DNA from: Dyella amyloliquefaciens
GTDB lineage: Bacteria > Pseudomonadota > Gammaproteobacteria > Xanthomonadales > Rhodanobacteraceae
Direction of reading: 5' to 3'
Assembly: GCF_004296575.1 (NCBI RefSeq)
Contig: NZ_SAYT01000001.1
Coordinates: 1-64,000 of the forward strand
DNA: 64,000 nt
The notes under the pieces were generated by a model that worked only from the letters and a program-made list of their open reading frames with translations, had not been told where the DNA came from and searched no databases. Positions 38,302 through 47,654 of the stretch are shown here, piece by piece. Position 1 is the stretch's first letter; every line of letters starts with the position of its first letter. A program made the position numbers and the translations under genes.

Positions 38302-41300
38302 TTACCACTGCATGCCCGCGCCAACCGACACGCCCGCGTCGCCGCGCGTGTCGGCGCTGCCGGAGAGCTTGTAGATCCAGCGCCCGCCCTGCGAGATGGT
38401 CGAGACGCCAATGGCGATGCTCGATTCACCGCGGAAGGAGCCCACCGCCACCGCAGCCATGCTGCGCCCCGCCTCGTAGGGCTGAGGCAGGCCGGCCATG
38501 GCCATGCCTGCGGCGACACCGGCGTCCGAGCGATGTCCAACGTCCTGGATCTGCCCACTAAGCTGGTTGACCCGCTGGTCGGTGTAGGCACTCGCCCAGT
38601 TTTCTGCCTGCTGCACGCCGGAGTTGAGCTGCCCCATGTTCACCGCATCGCTGGTTGCCACGCCGTTCGCCACGTTGTGGATCGTCGTGCCCGTGTTGCC
38701 GTTGCCCAGGGTGATGCTGCTGTAGTTGACGTTGCCATCGGTGGTGGTGTCGTAGCGCACGGTGCCTTGCTGCGACGAAGTGATGTTCGCCTGCATCTGG
38801 CCAACGTTTACCGCATCGGTCGATGCGGTCCCGGCGGCCACGTTGGTGATCTGCCGCTCGTTGCCTGCGCTGCCGACCGACACCGTGTTCGCCCGGTCGG
38901 CCACGGAGCCCGCACCCAGCGCCACGGAGTTGTCTGCCGTTGCATTGGCGCCGTTGCCCAGGGCTACCGCGCTGGTGCCACTGGCGGCGGCGGCGGGACC
39001 GGCGGCAACACTGTTGCTGCCCGTGGCCGACGAGTCGGCCAGCGTCGAGTTGACGTTGAAGTATTTCGTCGCCCCGCCGTTGTTGACGACGGTCGTGCCG
39101 GCGCTGAGGTTCTGGATGTCGTTGTACAGGCTGTAGTTGCTGTACTGATTGGTGGTGTCCTGCGTCCAGTGCCACATCTGCGCACCGTTGATGGCCTGCG
39201 TGCTCGATGCGCTGATATCACCCTGGTGCAGGTTGGCGATCAAGGTGCCGCCGGTGACGCCGCCATCCGTGCTGGTGGTGCCGCCCAGCGATGCCGTCGC
39301 GTGGCTGTTGTCGTCGTACTCCACGGCATTGGTGATGCCGTTGTTGCCCGGATTGATGTTCTGAATGTCGCTGTACAGGCTGTAGTTGCTGTATTGATTG
39401 GTGGTGTCCTGCGTCCAGTGCCACATCTGCGCGCCGTTGATGGCCTGCGAGCTGACCGCGCTGATGTCACCCTGGTGCAGGTTGGCGATCAGGGTGCCGC
39501 CGGTGACGCCGCCATCCGTGCTGGTGGCGCCGCTCAGCGTGACCGTGGCACGGCTGCTGTCGTCGTACTGCACGGCATTGCCCGCGGTAATCGCCACGCC
39601 CTGCAACTGCGCCACGTTCACCGCGTCGGTTGGTGCGCTGCCGGCGGCGACGTTGGTGATCTGGCGCTCCTGGCCCGGCGCGCCGACGGACACTTCGCCG
39701 GCAGAGTTCTGCGGAGCAACCAGCCCGTAAGCGCTGTAGTTGCTCTGTGCGCCACGATTGGCGCTGGAGGCGAAGCCGAGAGCCACGCTGTTGTCCACGC
39801 TGGCGGTTGCCTGCGCGCCGATGATGGTTTGCGCGTTGGCCGTGCCCGATGCGCTGTCGCCAATCACGACGGAGTGACCAAGACGATCCTGATAGTTGGC
39901 GTCGGGCACGCCCGTCGGATTGTTCGGATCATTCGTGCCGTTGCCCGGGAAGGCCTGGGCGGCGGTTTCGGCCGGCAGCGTGTGGCTTGCGTTGCTGCCG
40001 ATCACCACTTCCTTCGAGCCGTTGGCGGAGGCGCCATCGCCCATCACCACCTGGTAGTCCTGCGCCGCGTTCACTGCCCAGCAGGACGCCTTCGCGACGC
40101 CAAGAACATTGGCGCAGGTGGAGGCCCACCCCGGGGCCCCATTGGGCAGCACCAGGCCTGCAAGGCCACCCGCAGCACCGTTGTTGACGTTGGTGATGTA
40201 ACTGTCGGACGTCACGGCGCCCACCAACGTGAGGTGCGAATTGCTGCCGGTTCCGCCGAGCACAGTGCCATCCGCGGTGGTGAGCACGCTGCCGACCGGC
40301 GTCGCATTCACCGTGGGCACGCCGAGCACGGAGACTACGCCATAACCCTGGGTGAAGTTCGCCGCGTTGACCCGTAGACCGCCGTTGGTGACATAGCCGT
40401 TCGTGTTGTTGAACAGGGCGTTGGTCGTACCGCCCAGCAGCTGCGAAGTCGTGCCCACCACGCCACCATTGCCCACGACGAGGCCGGTCGGTGTGGCAGA
40501 CGGCGTCGGTACCACGGGGGCACCCTGCGACGTAGCCGCCGGTGTTACGCCGACCACCGAGCCGGCGCCAGGGACGGTACCGTTGACGAGGCCCGACAGA
40601 CCCGGGACGACATTGAGCAGGTTCTGCCCTGACGATTGCCCGTTGCCGGTGCTGCCCACCTGCGTGGCGGGAAGGCTGTTCACTACGTCCGCGACCGTAT
40701 TGACGGTTTCGTCCACCAGCGCCGGAGTGCTGCCAGCCTGACCGAGTGCAGCGCTGAGTCCGTTGCCATTGGGCTGTTCGAGTATGGCGCCTACTGTTGA
40801 GCCGGTATCGCCGACGATATTGCCCACATGACCCAGCAGCGTGTTGACCGGTGCCACGGGAACCGCGTCCGCAAGCTTGCCATGGTTGCTGTCTGATGTG
40901 ACGCTGGCCAATGCGCCGGTGGCCTGGTTCACGGCGCCTGATACTGCCTGCGTCACCGTCGAGACCGGGGCGGCGAGCGGCGTGCCGGAAACGGCGTTGG
41001 TGACAGCACTTTCTGCCTTATTGCTCGCGGTGTTGACGACGGCAGGCAGCGACGCCACCACGTCGCCCACCATGTGGGTGGCAGGTGGCTGCATCGCATG
41101 GCCCAGCGCCGCAGTCACGCCGGTAACGGCGTGGCCCAGAGCGGCGGTGAGTGCGCCATCGCTAAGCTTGTTGCCCAGGCTCTCGCCGTGGGTAGCGCCA
41201 TGCAGCGCCCCTTGCACGGCCTGGACCGCACCCGTTACGGGTGCCAGTGCATCGGACGGCGAGCCAGCGGACAGCTTGCCCGCAGCGATCGAGCTGGCTG

Positions 41301-42234
41301 CGCTGCCCAGTACACCAGTGACCTTGTCGACCGTAGCGACAACAGGAGCGATCACACCTTGCTGCGCGCCGGAAAACGGCGTGCCGGTGGTTGCAGCATC
41401 CAGCACCTTGCCTGTCGCGTCGGCCAGTCCACCGATCACGACAGGAAGGGTGGATGCACCGCTGCCGGCAGTCACCGGCTTGGCGATCTGGTCAAGCGTA
41501 CCGGTCGTGCTTGCGGCGATGACGCCAACCTTGCTGCCCACACTGTGCACGAGACCGTCGGATCCCAGCAGTGACACCGGCAAGTCTTTGCCCTCAGGCA
41601 GGGAGATCGGCGTGCTCGTCTGGACGCCCCGCGTGACCGAGCGCAGCCGATCGGCCACTTCACCGATTGCGGCGACTGGCTTGCCTTCCGCTCCCTGGCC
41701 GAGCAACCCATCCACCGCAGTCGTGGGCGAGAGGCGCTTGATGCGCGAACTCACGTCACTGGGCAGCGCGACACCGGAAGCGATCTGCTTCGCGTCGGGC
41801 AAGGCATGGGTGGTGATCTTGGATAGTGCACCGGGGACGGCGCTGGCGAGGTGACGCACCGGCGCCACGGCGTTGCCGGCGAGGCTTGTCGGCGTGCCGC
41901 CCTGAAGAGTGCCTGCAACCGTGCCCACCGTCTTATTCGCGGCCTGCACGGCGGTGTCGCCGATCGACGTCAGCGGGGCTGCCGCGGTCGTCGCCGGCGT
42001 GTACTTGCTCACCAGCGTGCTGAGGTCGTCCAGTTTCGCGTCATCAAGCGCGGATGCGTGCGACAGCGGGTGATAGGCCAGCGCGCACAGCGCCAGGCTA
42101 CCGACCAGGCATGCGCGTGCGGAAGGGGCGATACGGATCGTGCGGGATGCGCGGCCACGCTGTGTGGCCAGCTCCGATGCAGGCACCCATGCGTGCCGGG
42201 ACTGCGACCAGACGAGACGAAAAATACGGTTCAT
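38302..42234 (-). CDS. Trimeric autotransporter adhesin (YadA-like) with ESPR signal
   Basis: The product has 1310 residues. The extended signal region [20 protein letters not shown] is the ESPR motif of very large autotransporters, and cleavage is expected near residue 62. A long Ala/Val/Thr/Gly-rich passenger (to about 690) follows, with low sequence complexity. YadA-head type repeats come next ([19 protein letters not shown] and later [14 protein letters not shown]), then neck/stalk motifs of the form [13 protein letters not shown]. Residues about 870-1035 contain two near-identical 83-residue units. The C-terminus is a YadA anchor ending [10 protein letters not shown]. The protein trimerises in the outer membrane and probably binds surfaces or host matrix. 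Confidence 0.93.
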   Translation of the reverse strand: MNRIFRLVWSQSRHAWVPASELATQRGRASRTIRIAPSARACLVGSLALCALAYHPLSHASALDDAKLDDLSTLVSKYTPATTAAAPLTSIGDTAVQAANKTVGTVAGTLQGGTPTSLAGNAVAPVRHLASAVPGALSKITTHALPDAKQIASGVALPSDVSSRIKRLSPTTAVDGLLGQGAEGKPVAAIGEVADRLRSVTRGVQTSTPISLPEGKDLPVSLLGSDGLVHSVGSKVGVIAASTTGTLDQIAKPVTAGSGASTLPVVIGGLADATGKVLDAATTGTPFSGAQQGVIAPVVATVDKVTGVLGSAASSIAAGKLSAGSPSDALAPVTGAVQAVQGALHGATHGESLGNKLSDGALTAALGHAVTGVTAALGHAMQPPATHMVGDVVASLPAVVNTASNKAESAVTNAVSGTPLAAPVSTVTQAVSGAVNQATGALASVTSDSNHGKLADAVPVAPVNTLLGHVGNIVGDTGSTVGAILEQPNGNGLSAALGQAGSTPALVDETVNTVADVVNSLPATQVGSTGNGQSSGQNLLNVVPGLSGLVNGTVPGAGSVVGVTPAATSQGAPVVPTPSATPTGLVVGNGGVVGTTSQLLGGTTNALFNNTNGYVTNGGLRVNAANFTQGYGVVSVLGVPTVNATPVGSVLTTADGTVLGGTGSNSHLTLVGAVTSDSYITNVNNGAAGGLAGLVLPNGAPGWASTCANVLGVAKASCWAVNAAQDYQVVMGDGASANGSKEVVIGSNASHTLPAETAAQAFPGNGTNDPNNPTGVPDANYQDRLGHSVVIGDSASGTANAQTIIGAQATASVDNSVALGFASSANRGAQSNYSAYGLVAPQNSAGEVSVGAPGQERQITNVAAGSAPTDAVNVAQLQGVAITAGNAVQYDDSSRATVTLSGATSTDGGVTGGTLIANLHQGDISAVSSQAINGAQMWHWTQDTTNQYSNYSLYSDIQNINPGNNGITNAVEYDDNSHATASLGGTTSTDGGVTGGTLIANLHQGDISASSTQAINGAQMWHWTQDTTNQYSNYSLYNDIQNLSAGTTVVNNGGATKYFNVNSTLADSSATGSNSVAAGPAAAASGTSAVALGNGANATADNSVALGAGSVADRANTVSVGSAGNERQITNVAAGTASTDAVNVGQMQANITSSQQGTVRYDTTTDGNVNYSSITLGNGNTGTTIHNVANGVATSDAVNMGQLNSGVQQAENWASAYTDQRVNQLSGQIQDVGHRSDAGVAAGMAMAGLPQPYEAGRSMAAVAVGSFRGESSIAIGVSTISQGGRWIYKLSGSADTRGDAGVSVGAGMQW
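39134..39580. repeat. Direct repeat of 249 bp inside the adhesin gene
   Basis: The segment around 39149-39380 recurs about 249 bases on (39398 onward) with few changes, adding 83 codons in frame. The repeated protein segment contains [18 protein letters not shown] and [20 protein letters not shown]. It is a recombination-prone region where copy number may vary between strains. Confidence 0.8.
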
Positions 42235-42496
42235 TGGCTCCCCCCTAATGGGCCTGCGCGAGTGGATATGCGTTCGCGCGAACAGATGTCGGTGGGTGCT
42301 GCGGGCGCACGTCATGTGCGTCGTACAACACCTGGGAGCTATTACAGCGGGCGCATCAGCGCGCCGATGACGCAATCCGGCAACCGTGTATGTCTATCCG
42401 GCAAGGACCGGAACAAATACGGCACGACCCTGCGCAAATTCGGCAGATCGCGGAAAACGAGGGGGAAAACGGCGAGGGCGTGCCTGGAAAAAAAGT
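42235..42496. other. Upstream region of the adhesin gene
   Basis: This non-coding stretch lies between the adhesin start and the end of the AraC gene. The adhesin ribosome site is GGGGGAG just before its ATG. A TGCAC-N5-CGGCA-type site is at 42431-42445, about 200 bases upstream of the adhesin start. Confidence 0.5.
42431..42445 (+). promoter_or_regulatory. TGCAC-N5-CGGCA motif, site 2
   Basis: Reads TGCGCAAATTCGGCA, one mismatch to the consensus, about 200 bases upstream of the adhesin start codon and just after the AraC gene. The base context beyond the core (AGATCGCGG) also resembles the site at 33962. Confidence 0.55.
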
Positions 42497-43471
42497 TCAG
42501 GCCATCTCGAGCGGCGGCGCGCGCATGAGGGTGTCGCTAGGCCGTTCACCGAATATGCGCTTGTAGTGGTCGGCAAACCGTGACAAATCCCACAGCCCGC
42601 AACTGAGGGCAACCGATTTCACCGATCGATGGCTGGCATCGGAGAGCGTGAGGTTCCTGCAGGCCATGCACAGTCGAAGCATGGACAGGTAGCGGTTGGG
42701 CGACAGCCCAAGCAAGTCCTCGAAGGCGTAGCGAAGCGCCCGCTCGCTGACGCCCGCGGCGTTGCAAAGCTCCTGCATGTAGATGTCGCGGCGCAGGTGC
42801 TGGCGCATGAAGTCTTCGGCGCGCTGCACGATCAGGTAATGGGTGCGACGGCGCCGGGAACACAGGGGGCGATGCTCAGGTCGCGTTGACAATGCAGCCA
42901 GCAGATGGGCTTCGATCAGACCATCCACGTCGACATCATCGGCGTTGAGTACTGTACCGTCGCAGGCCAGTAACTGGTCCCGCAACGCTTCGAGGCGTCC
43001 GCGGACGGCTGCGCCACGCTCGTCGTCTGAAAGGGTAAGCAGCGCAAGTGAGCGCGATGGAAAGTCACCCTGGTGCGGCTTCAGAGCGGTGAATTTTTCC
43101 AGCAAGCGTTGGAACGGAAACAGCAGGGCGGTGATGCTGCTTCCTGGAGCAAGCGCGAATTCGCTGATCCCTTCGGGAGTGACAGTGAATGCCATACCCG
43201 ACGCCAACGGGGTGCCATGGCACCAGCTTGACCCATCCGTGCGGTGCACGTAGCCGAGCATGCACCACGCCGGCGGTAGTGAGAATCGGCCACGGAATGA
43301 GAAGTCCACCTCACCGCTGAGGAAGACCATCTCGTCCGTCGCCACGCAATCTGCAAGTGCTTTCGGCCCCTGTTTTCCGAGCAGGATCATCTCCAGCTCG
43401 CAAACCTTGAGAATTCCACGAAGCGTTACGAGATCAGGCGAGTGCAACCCGTCGGCGTTACCGACTCCCAT
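42497..43471 (-). CDS. AraC-family transcriptional regulator (first of three)
   Basis: This 324-residue regulator has a C-terminal AraC double helix-turn-helix (about 215-318). The first HTH reads IYMQELCNAAGVSERALRYAFEDLLG and the second covers SVKSVALSCGLWDLSRFADHYKRIFG; the protein ends with PSDTLMR. The N-terminal ~200 residues are a sensing domain with no clear family. Its HTH region is close in sequence to that of the regulator at 56656. It is transcribed away from the Tad pilus operon, and its stop is followed by the adhesin gene. A role in controlling either is inference. Confidence 0.88.
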   Translation of the reverse strand: MGVGNADGLHSPDLVTLRGILKVCELEMILLGKQGPKALADCVATDEMVFLSGEVDFSFRGRFSLPPAWCMLGYVHRTDGSSWCHGTPLASGMAFTVTPEGISEFALAPGSSITALLFPFQRLLEKFTALKPHQGDFPSRSLALLTLSDDERGAAVRGRLEALRDQLLACDGTVLNADDVDVDGLIEAHLLAALSTRPEHRPLCSRRRRTHYLIVQRAEDFMRQHLRRDIYMQELCNAAGVSERALRYAFEDLLGLSPNRYLSMLRLCMACRNLTLSDASHRSVKSVALSCGLWDLSRFADHYKRIFGERPSDTLMRAPPLEMA

Positions 43472-43568
43472 CGCGTGCCCCCTGAGGCATCAAGGCCGGC
43501 TCGTCGATATGCGCGAACCACGCCTTATGCATGCGACGTGCATTAGATAAGCGTCTGCTCGGTTGTCA

Positions 43569-43583
43569 TGCACAAATTCGGCA
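43569..43583 (+). promoter_or_regulatory. TGCAC-N5-CGGCA motif, site 3
   Basis: Reads TGCACAAATTCGGCA, an exact consensus match, on the plus strand about 100 bases upstream of the AraC gene start. With site 4 it forms an inverted pair with 53 bases between the two sites. Confidence 0.6.
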
Positions 43584-43636
43584 AGTCGGCGGTTGGGGAG
43601 GTCGCCTTGCATTCGCCGTTGCGCAGCTCACGAAAG

Positions 43637-43651
43637 TGCCGATTTTGTGCA
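43637..43651 (-). promoter_or_regulatory. TGCAC-N5-CGGCA motif, site 4
   Basis: Reads TGCACAAAATCGGCA on the minus strand, both half-sites exact. It faces site 3 about 68 bases away, in the region between the AraC gene and flp. Confidence 0.6.
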
Positions 43652-44011
43652 ACCCCGATCGACGCTGTGGGGAAGACTTGTGCACAAGCCGGAAATCCAT
43701 CTCCCGCGGATGGATCGGTGAGCACAGGGGAGTGTCGATGCCACAGGCGTCGGCCATGGAGCACGAGGAAACTGGCGGCCGATGATTTGGTGCCGGAACA
43801 ATCGCCAGAGCATGCACATCCATAGCTGGTTCTGCGTGTCGCGAAGCGCCTCCTTGGCGCTATCGCGGCGATAGCTGCGTGCGAGAACCAGAGAGCCTGG
43901 CAAGGCCGAGCAAGGGCGTCACGCGGCATCTCGCATAGGGCTTCACGCCAGAGAGGCGCGGGCACTCTTCGTCAATGACAACGGAGCGTTAGTGCTCCCA
44001 GGAGGAAAACG

Positions 44012-44227
44012 ATGAACGCCAAGATCAAGCAATTCCTGGCAGAGGAAGACGGCATCACCGCGCTGGAATACGGCATTCTCGCGGCGATCGTGGTGTCGGC
44101 GATCGTCGCAACGTTTGGAAAGCAACTTGAGACCCTCTTCAGCAGCGTATTCACCTTGCTTTCGAACGCCGTAGGTGGCGCTACGGGCACGGGGAGCAGC
44201 GGAAGCACCCCGCCAGTTACGTCCTGA
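44012..44227 (+). CDS. flp: Flp-type major pilin
   Basis: This 71-residue Flp/Tad prepilin has a short leader MNAKIKQFLAEEDG with cleavage after Gly14. The mature N-terminus ITALEYGILAAIVV carries the Flp hallmark Glu at +5 and Tyr at +6 in one hydrophobic helix. A Gly/Ser/Thr-rich tail follows. A perfect AGGAGG ribosome site and its first position in the tad operon suggest high expression. The pilin builds the adhesive Tad pilus. Confidence 0.95.
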   Translation: MNAKIKQFLAEEDGITALEYGILAAIVVSAIVATFGKQLETLFSSVFTLLSNAVGGATGTGSSGSTPPVTS

Positions 44228-44276
44228 GCGCTGTGCGTCGCCTCGATCGGACTGCATCTTAAGAATTCGCTCAGAC

Positions 44277-44819
44277 GTGCCGAATGAACTCTCCAGGCTA
44301 GCTATGGTGCTCAGCATCCTCGTGGTGCTGAGTGACCTGTATGCGCGTCGTGTTCCCAATGCCTGGTTGATGGCGGCGATGTTGCTTTCCGTGATTGTTC
44401 CGATCATTGAGGCGCCGCACGGCAAGATGCCGTCCTGCTGGCCTTCACTTTGGGGGCTGGGAGTCGGCTTGGTCGTGATGCTTCCATTCTATGCGGTTGG
44501 CTGGATGGGGGCTGGCGATGTGAAGCTGTTTGCCGTCCTCGGCCTCTTGCTCGGAGTGCGTTGCCTGCCGCCCATCTGGCTTGCCGCCAGTGCGCTTACC
44601 GCACTGCATACAGCAGTGATGGTCTTGTTGCGTGTTCCGCGCCTCGCCAATGCGTCGATGCCTATGTTCCTGCGCATGCGCATCTGTGATCTCCCATGGT
44701 GGCGCCGCATGTTGCGATCGCGGCGCGGTCGTGCAGGTCAGCCGTATGCGGCCTACCTCGGCATAGCGACGATCATCACCGTGTCGCATCCAGGTCTGGC
44801 GTCGTGGAGCTTTCCATGA
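44277..44819 (+). CDS. tadV: Prepilin peptidase TadV/CpaA
   Basis: This ~180-residue polytopic membrane peptidase of the A24 family has the two catalytic aspartates in SDLYARRVPNAW and GAGDVKLFA. It cleaves the leaders of Flp and of TadE/TadG pseudopilins. The start is uncertain: GTG 44277 gives a short polar N-terminus and ATG 44304 begins at the first membrane helix; neither has a strong ribosome site. The stop overlaps the tadE start as ATGA. Confidence 0.87.
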   Translation: MPNELSRLAMVLSILVVLSDLYARRVPNAWLMAAMLLSVIVPIIEAPHGKMPSCWPSLWGLGVGLVVMLPFYAVGWMGAGDVKLFAVLGLLLGVRCLPPIWLAASALTALHTAVMVLLRVPRLANASMPMFLRMRICDLPWWRRMLRSRRGRAGQPYAAYLGIATIITVSHPGLASWSFP

Positions 44820-45316
44820 TCCCCCCGCTTCCAAAGGGAGCCCGTGAACGACAGCGCGGCATGGTCTCGCTGGAGTTTGCTCTCGTATTCATGCTTGGCG
44901 TGCTGCCTCTGTTGATGCTTACGGTATCAGGCGTGCTCATCTTCGCAGCCAAGCAATCGCTGACGCTTGCTGCTTCGGAAGGTGCGCGCGCTGCGTTGCA
45001 TTACGGTACGACGGCTCAGCGGAAGACCTACGCGTGCCAGTCTGCGCAGGCGGCCATGCAGTGGCTACTTACGTTTTCCAGCGAAACAACCAGCTGCGCT
45101 ACGCCTTCGGCACCCGGCACTACCTATATGCCTGTCGCCGTCTCAAGCCCGAGTACCTGCCCGAGCAACAGCGCGATGCAGTGCATCACCGTCGTTGCTT
45201 CTTTTGACTACAACAAGCACCCCTTTCTTCCCGGGACTAGCGCCGTCTACGGCTGGTTGCTCGCCGCCAACCTGAGCAGCAGCGCCACCGTGCAGATCGA
45301 TCTCACGGGCAACTGA
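44816..45316 (+). CDS. tadE: TadE-like pseudopilin
   Basis: This 166-residue protein has a basic leader ending RQRG, followed by MVSLEFALVFMLGVLPL with Glu at the +5 position. That is the processing pattern of TadE pseudopilins. The rest is a periplasmic part with several cysteines. TadE is a minor component needed for pilus assembly. It is coupled to tadV by a 4-base overlap. Confidence 0.88.
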   Translation: MIPPLPKGARERQRGMVSLEFALVFMLGVLPLLMLTVSGVLIFAAKQSLTLAASEGARAALHYGTTAQRKTYACQSAQAAMQWLLTFSSETTSCATPSAPGTTYMPVAVSSPSTCPSNSAMQCITVVASFDYNKHPFLPGTSAVYGWLLAANLSSSATVQIDLTGN

Positions 45317-45347
45317 ACCCCCCAATGCGACACGGAGACATGCCCGG

Positions 45348-46322
45348 ATGCACAAAGCTTCACGCATAGCCGCCATCGTGCTGGTGGCCATCGCCACCTT
45401 GCTGGCGATGGCTGCCTTCAGCATGGGGCAACGAAGCCCCGCTGCAACCGTGGCAGCATCGCAGCCGGCAGTGGCCGCGCCACCCAGTGTGACGGCCCAT
45501 GTCATGGTCGCCGGGCAGCGATTGCCGGCAGGTTTGCCGATTGCCGCCGCTTCCTTGCGTGACACGGGTGTTACTTCCGCGCCGGATGACAGCTATGCGC
45601 AGGCCGCTCCGCTGGTGGGGCAGGTGCCACGCGTGGAGATTGCCGAGGGCACGGTGATCACCTCGTCGCTGCTTTCCAATCCCCTCGCCATGCAGATCCA
45701 AGTCGGTGAGCGGGCGCTGGCGGTGCCGGTGGACGAGATCAGCGGTGTCGGTGCGCGCGTGCAGCCTGGCGACTACGTGGATGTGGTGCTGACCCTCAGG
45801 AGCAGCGACACCCTCAACCTGGCGGGTGTTGGCAGGGACCCGGCACAAAGCCGCGTCATTGCTTCCCGCCTCCGGGTGATGGCTTTCGGCAATCGCGACC
45901 TGCCGCGAGTGGGGGCGGGCAGGCCGGTCTCGACAGGTACGCCGGCTGCGCCCGCCGAGGCTGCGCCGCGCATGGCCGTGCTGGCCACGCCGATGAGCGA
46001 TGTCGATGCGATCGTGCTCGGTGTGCAGAGCGGAAAGCTCTCGCTTGCGCTACGCAACCCGGGCGACCTGGACCGACCCGAAAGCCAGTTGTTTCCCCGG
46101 CCGGGAACCGTGCTTGGGCCGCGCAACGACCTGAGCGCCGAGCAGCGCGCATGGCTGCAGACACCGGAAAACCGTGCCTTCGCCGGACTCGATGAGCGCG
46201 CGCTGGCTGGGCGTTCGCTAAAGGTGGCATCTGCGCCAAAGCCATCCGCACCGCGCAGCAGCGGTCTGGAGATCATCCGTGGCGCTACGCCTTCGCGCGA
46301 GCAGCCGGCGTTGACGCCATGA
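45348..46322 (+). CDS. rcpC: Flp pilus assembly protein RcpC/CpaB
   Basis: This 324-residue protein has an N-terminal membrane helix (about 6-26), then a SAF-type domain (VMVAGQRLPAGLPIAAASL) and the RcpC/CpaB core (LAVPVDEISGVGARVQPGDYVDVVLTL). The C-terminus is Pro/Ser-rich. It sits in the periplasm with the secretin. The stop overlaps the next start (ATGA). Confidence 0.9.
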   Translation: MHKASRIAAIVLVAIATLLAMAAFSMGQRSPAATVAASQPAVAAPPSVTAHVMVAGQRLPAGLPIAAASLRDTGVTSAPDDSYAQAAPLVGQVPRVEIAEGTVITSSLLSNPLAMQIQVGERALAVPVDEISGVGARVQPGDYVDVVLTLRSSDTLNLAGVGRDPAQSRVIASRLRVMAFGNRDLPRVGAGRPVSTGTPAAPAEAAPRMAVLATPMSDVDAIVLGVQSGKLSLALRNPGDLDRPESQLFPRPGTVLGPRNDLSAEQRAWLQTPENRAFAGLDERALAGRSLKVASAPKPSAPRSSGLEIIRGATPSREQPALTP

Positions 46323-47644
46323 GGAGCATGGATCTGAAGTACGTGACATCTTGTCTGTTCCTTGCCCTGGCGGCGTTGGCCACCGCTCCGGAGGCAGCTG
46401 CTAGCGCCGGCGAGGCATTGCTGTCGCTGCAGGTGCATGAGCAGCGTCCGTGGCGGCTTGCACCCGACATGGAGCGCGTGGCAATCGCTGACCCCGCCGT
46501 GGTGGACCTTGTCATGCTGAAGGGGCAACGCGAAGCGCTGCTGGTCGGCAAACGGGCAGGGCAGACCACGCTGCAGCTGTGGCATCGCGGTGACGCCACG
46601 CCGCAGCGGTGGACCGTCGAGGTAGAAAGCGAGGCACAGGCGAGCTTGCAGGCGGACGGCCATCTGAAGGTCTCCGCTGGAGACGGCGAGGCTCGCATCC
46701 TGGGCCATGCCGACAGCATGGCCGAGCACGATCGTGCCGTGGCTGTGGCACAGGGTGTGGTCGGCGAGAAGGGTTCGGTGATCGACTCATCGACCGTCGC
46801 CGACGGCGGCGTGGTGCAGGTGGACGTCAAGGTCGTGGAGTTCGACAAGTCGGTGATGAGCCAGCTTGGCCTCAACTTCAAGGCGACCAACCAGGGCTTC
46901 AGTTACGGATTCATTTCGCCACTGGGCAGCGGGGCATCCGACTCGTCTGGTGGCGCGCTGTCTTCCGCCTTCAATCTGGTGTTCAGCCACACCAGTGCCG
47001 ATGGCGCGCACAGCTGGAGCAGCAACATCAATCTCCTGCAGAGCAACGGCATGGCACGGGTGCTTGCCGAGCCGACGCTGGTCGCGTTGTCGGGACAGAG
47101 CGCAAGCTTTCTCTCGGGTGGCGAGTTGCCTATCCCGGAGCCGCAAGGCCTGGGTACGACCACCATCGCGTACAAGTCGTTCGGCATCGGCCTGACGCTC
47201 ACGCCGACCGTGCTGGCGCCTGATCGCATCGCGCTCAAGGTGGCACCCGAGGCGAGCGACCTGGATTACGCCAATGCAGTAACCCTCAACGGCGTATCGG
47301 TACCGGCCATCGCAACGCGGCGCGCGGATACGACCGTTGAGCTCGGCGACGGAGAAACCTTTGTCATCGGCGGCCTGGTCAGTTCCAGCATCAGCAGTCA
47401 GGTGGACAAGATCCCGTTGCTGGGCGATATCCCGGTGCTGGGCGCGTTTTTCCGCGACCTGCGCTACAGCCGCCAGGACAAGGAACTGGTGTTGGTGGTC
47501 ACGCCACACCTGGTGAAGCCGATCGCCAAGGGTGTCACCCTGCCGCTGCCGGGCGAGAGCGAGCAGCGCAACAACCTGCCGGTGTGGGGTTCGTGGCTGC
47601 TTCACCCTGCCGGTGGCGATCAGCTGCCGGGTTTTTCGCGTTGA
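46319..47644 (+). CDS. rcpA: Tad secretin RcpA/CpaC
   Basis: This 441-residue secretin has a signal peptide (ending near AAASA), an N-terminal pilus-secretin domain (LSLQVHEQRPWRLAPDMERVAIADPAVVDLVML) and a BON-like middle. The C-terminal secretin domain carries ARVLAEPTLVALSGQSASFLSGGELPIP, GIGLTLTPTV and VDKIPLLGDIPVLGAFF. It forms the outer-membrane channel of the Tad pilus. No separate rcpB gene follows. Confidence 0.94.
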   Translation: MRSMDLKYVTSCLFLALAALATAPEAAASAGEALLSLQVHEQRPWRLAPDMERVAIADPAVVDLVMLKGQREALLVGKRAGQTTLQLWHRGDATPQRWTVEVESEAQASLQADGHLKVSAGDGEARILGHADSMAEHDRAVAVAQGVVGEKGSVIDSSTVADGGVVQVDVKVVEFDKSVMSQLGLNFKATNQGFSYGFISPLGSGASDSSGGALSSAFNLVFSHTSADGAHSWSSNINLLQSNGMARVLAEPTLVALSGQSASFLSGGELPIPEPQGLGTTTIAYKSFGIGLTLTPTVLAPDRIALKVAPEASDLDYANAVTLNGVSVPAIATRRADTTVELGDGETFVIGGLVSSSISSQVDKIPLLGDIPVLGAFFRDLRYSRQDKELVLVVTPHLVKPIAKGVTLPLPGESEQRNNLPVWGSWLLHPAGGDQLPGFSR

Positions 47645-47654
47645 GGCACGGGTA

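Larger units (their letters stand above)
43472..44011. other. Divergent control region between the AraC gene and flp
   Basis: A 540-base non-coding region that must hold the flp/tad promoter and probably the AraC promoter. It contains a pair of facing TGCAC-N5-CGGCA sites (43569-43583 plus, 43637-43651 minus). A small stem GGAGC/GCTCC (43983-43998) sits next to the AGGAGG ribosome site of flp. Confidence 0.6.

Noticed and set aside
39134-39580. Adhesin repeat as a mobile element
   Set aside because: The two copies are in frame and encode stalk motifs, so they are an internal gene duplication.
38296-40377. 693-codon plus-strand frame inside the adhesin gene
   Set aside because: Antisense to a repeat-rich adhesin with ESPR signal and YadA anchor. 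The Val/Gly/Arg-rich pattern has no family.
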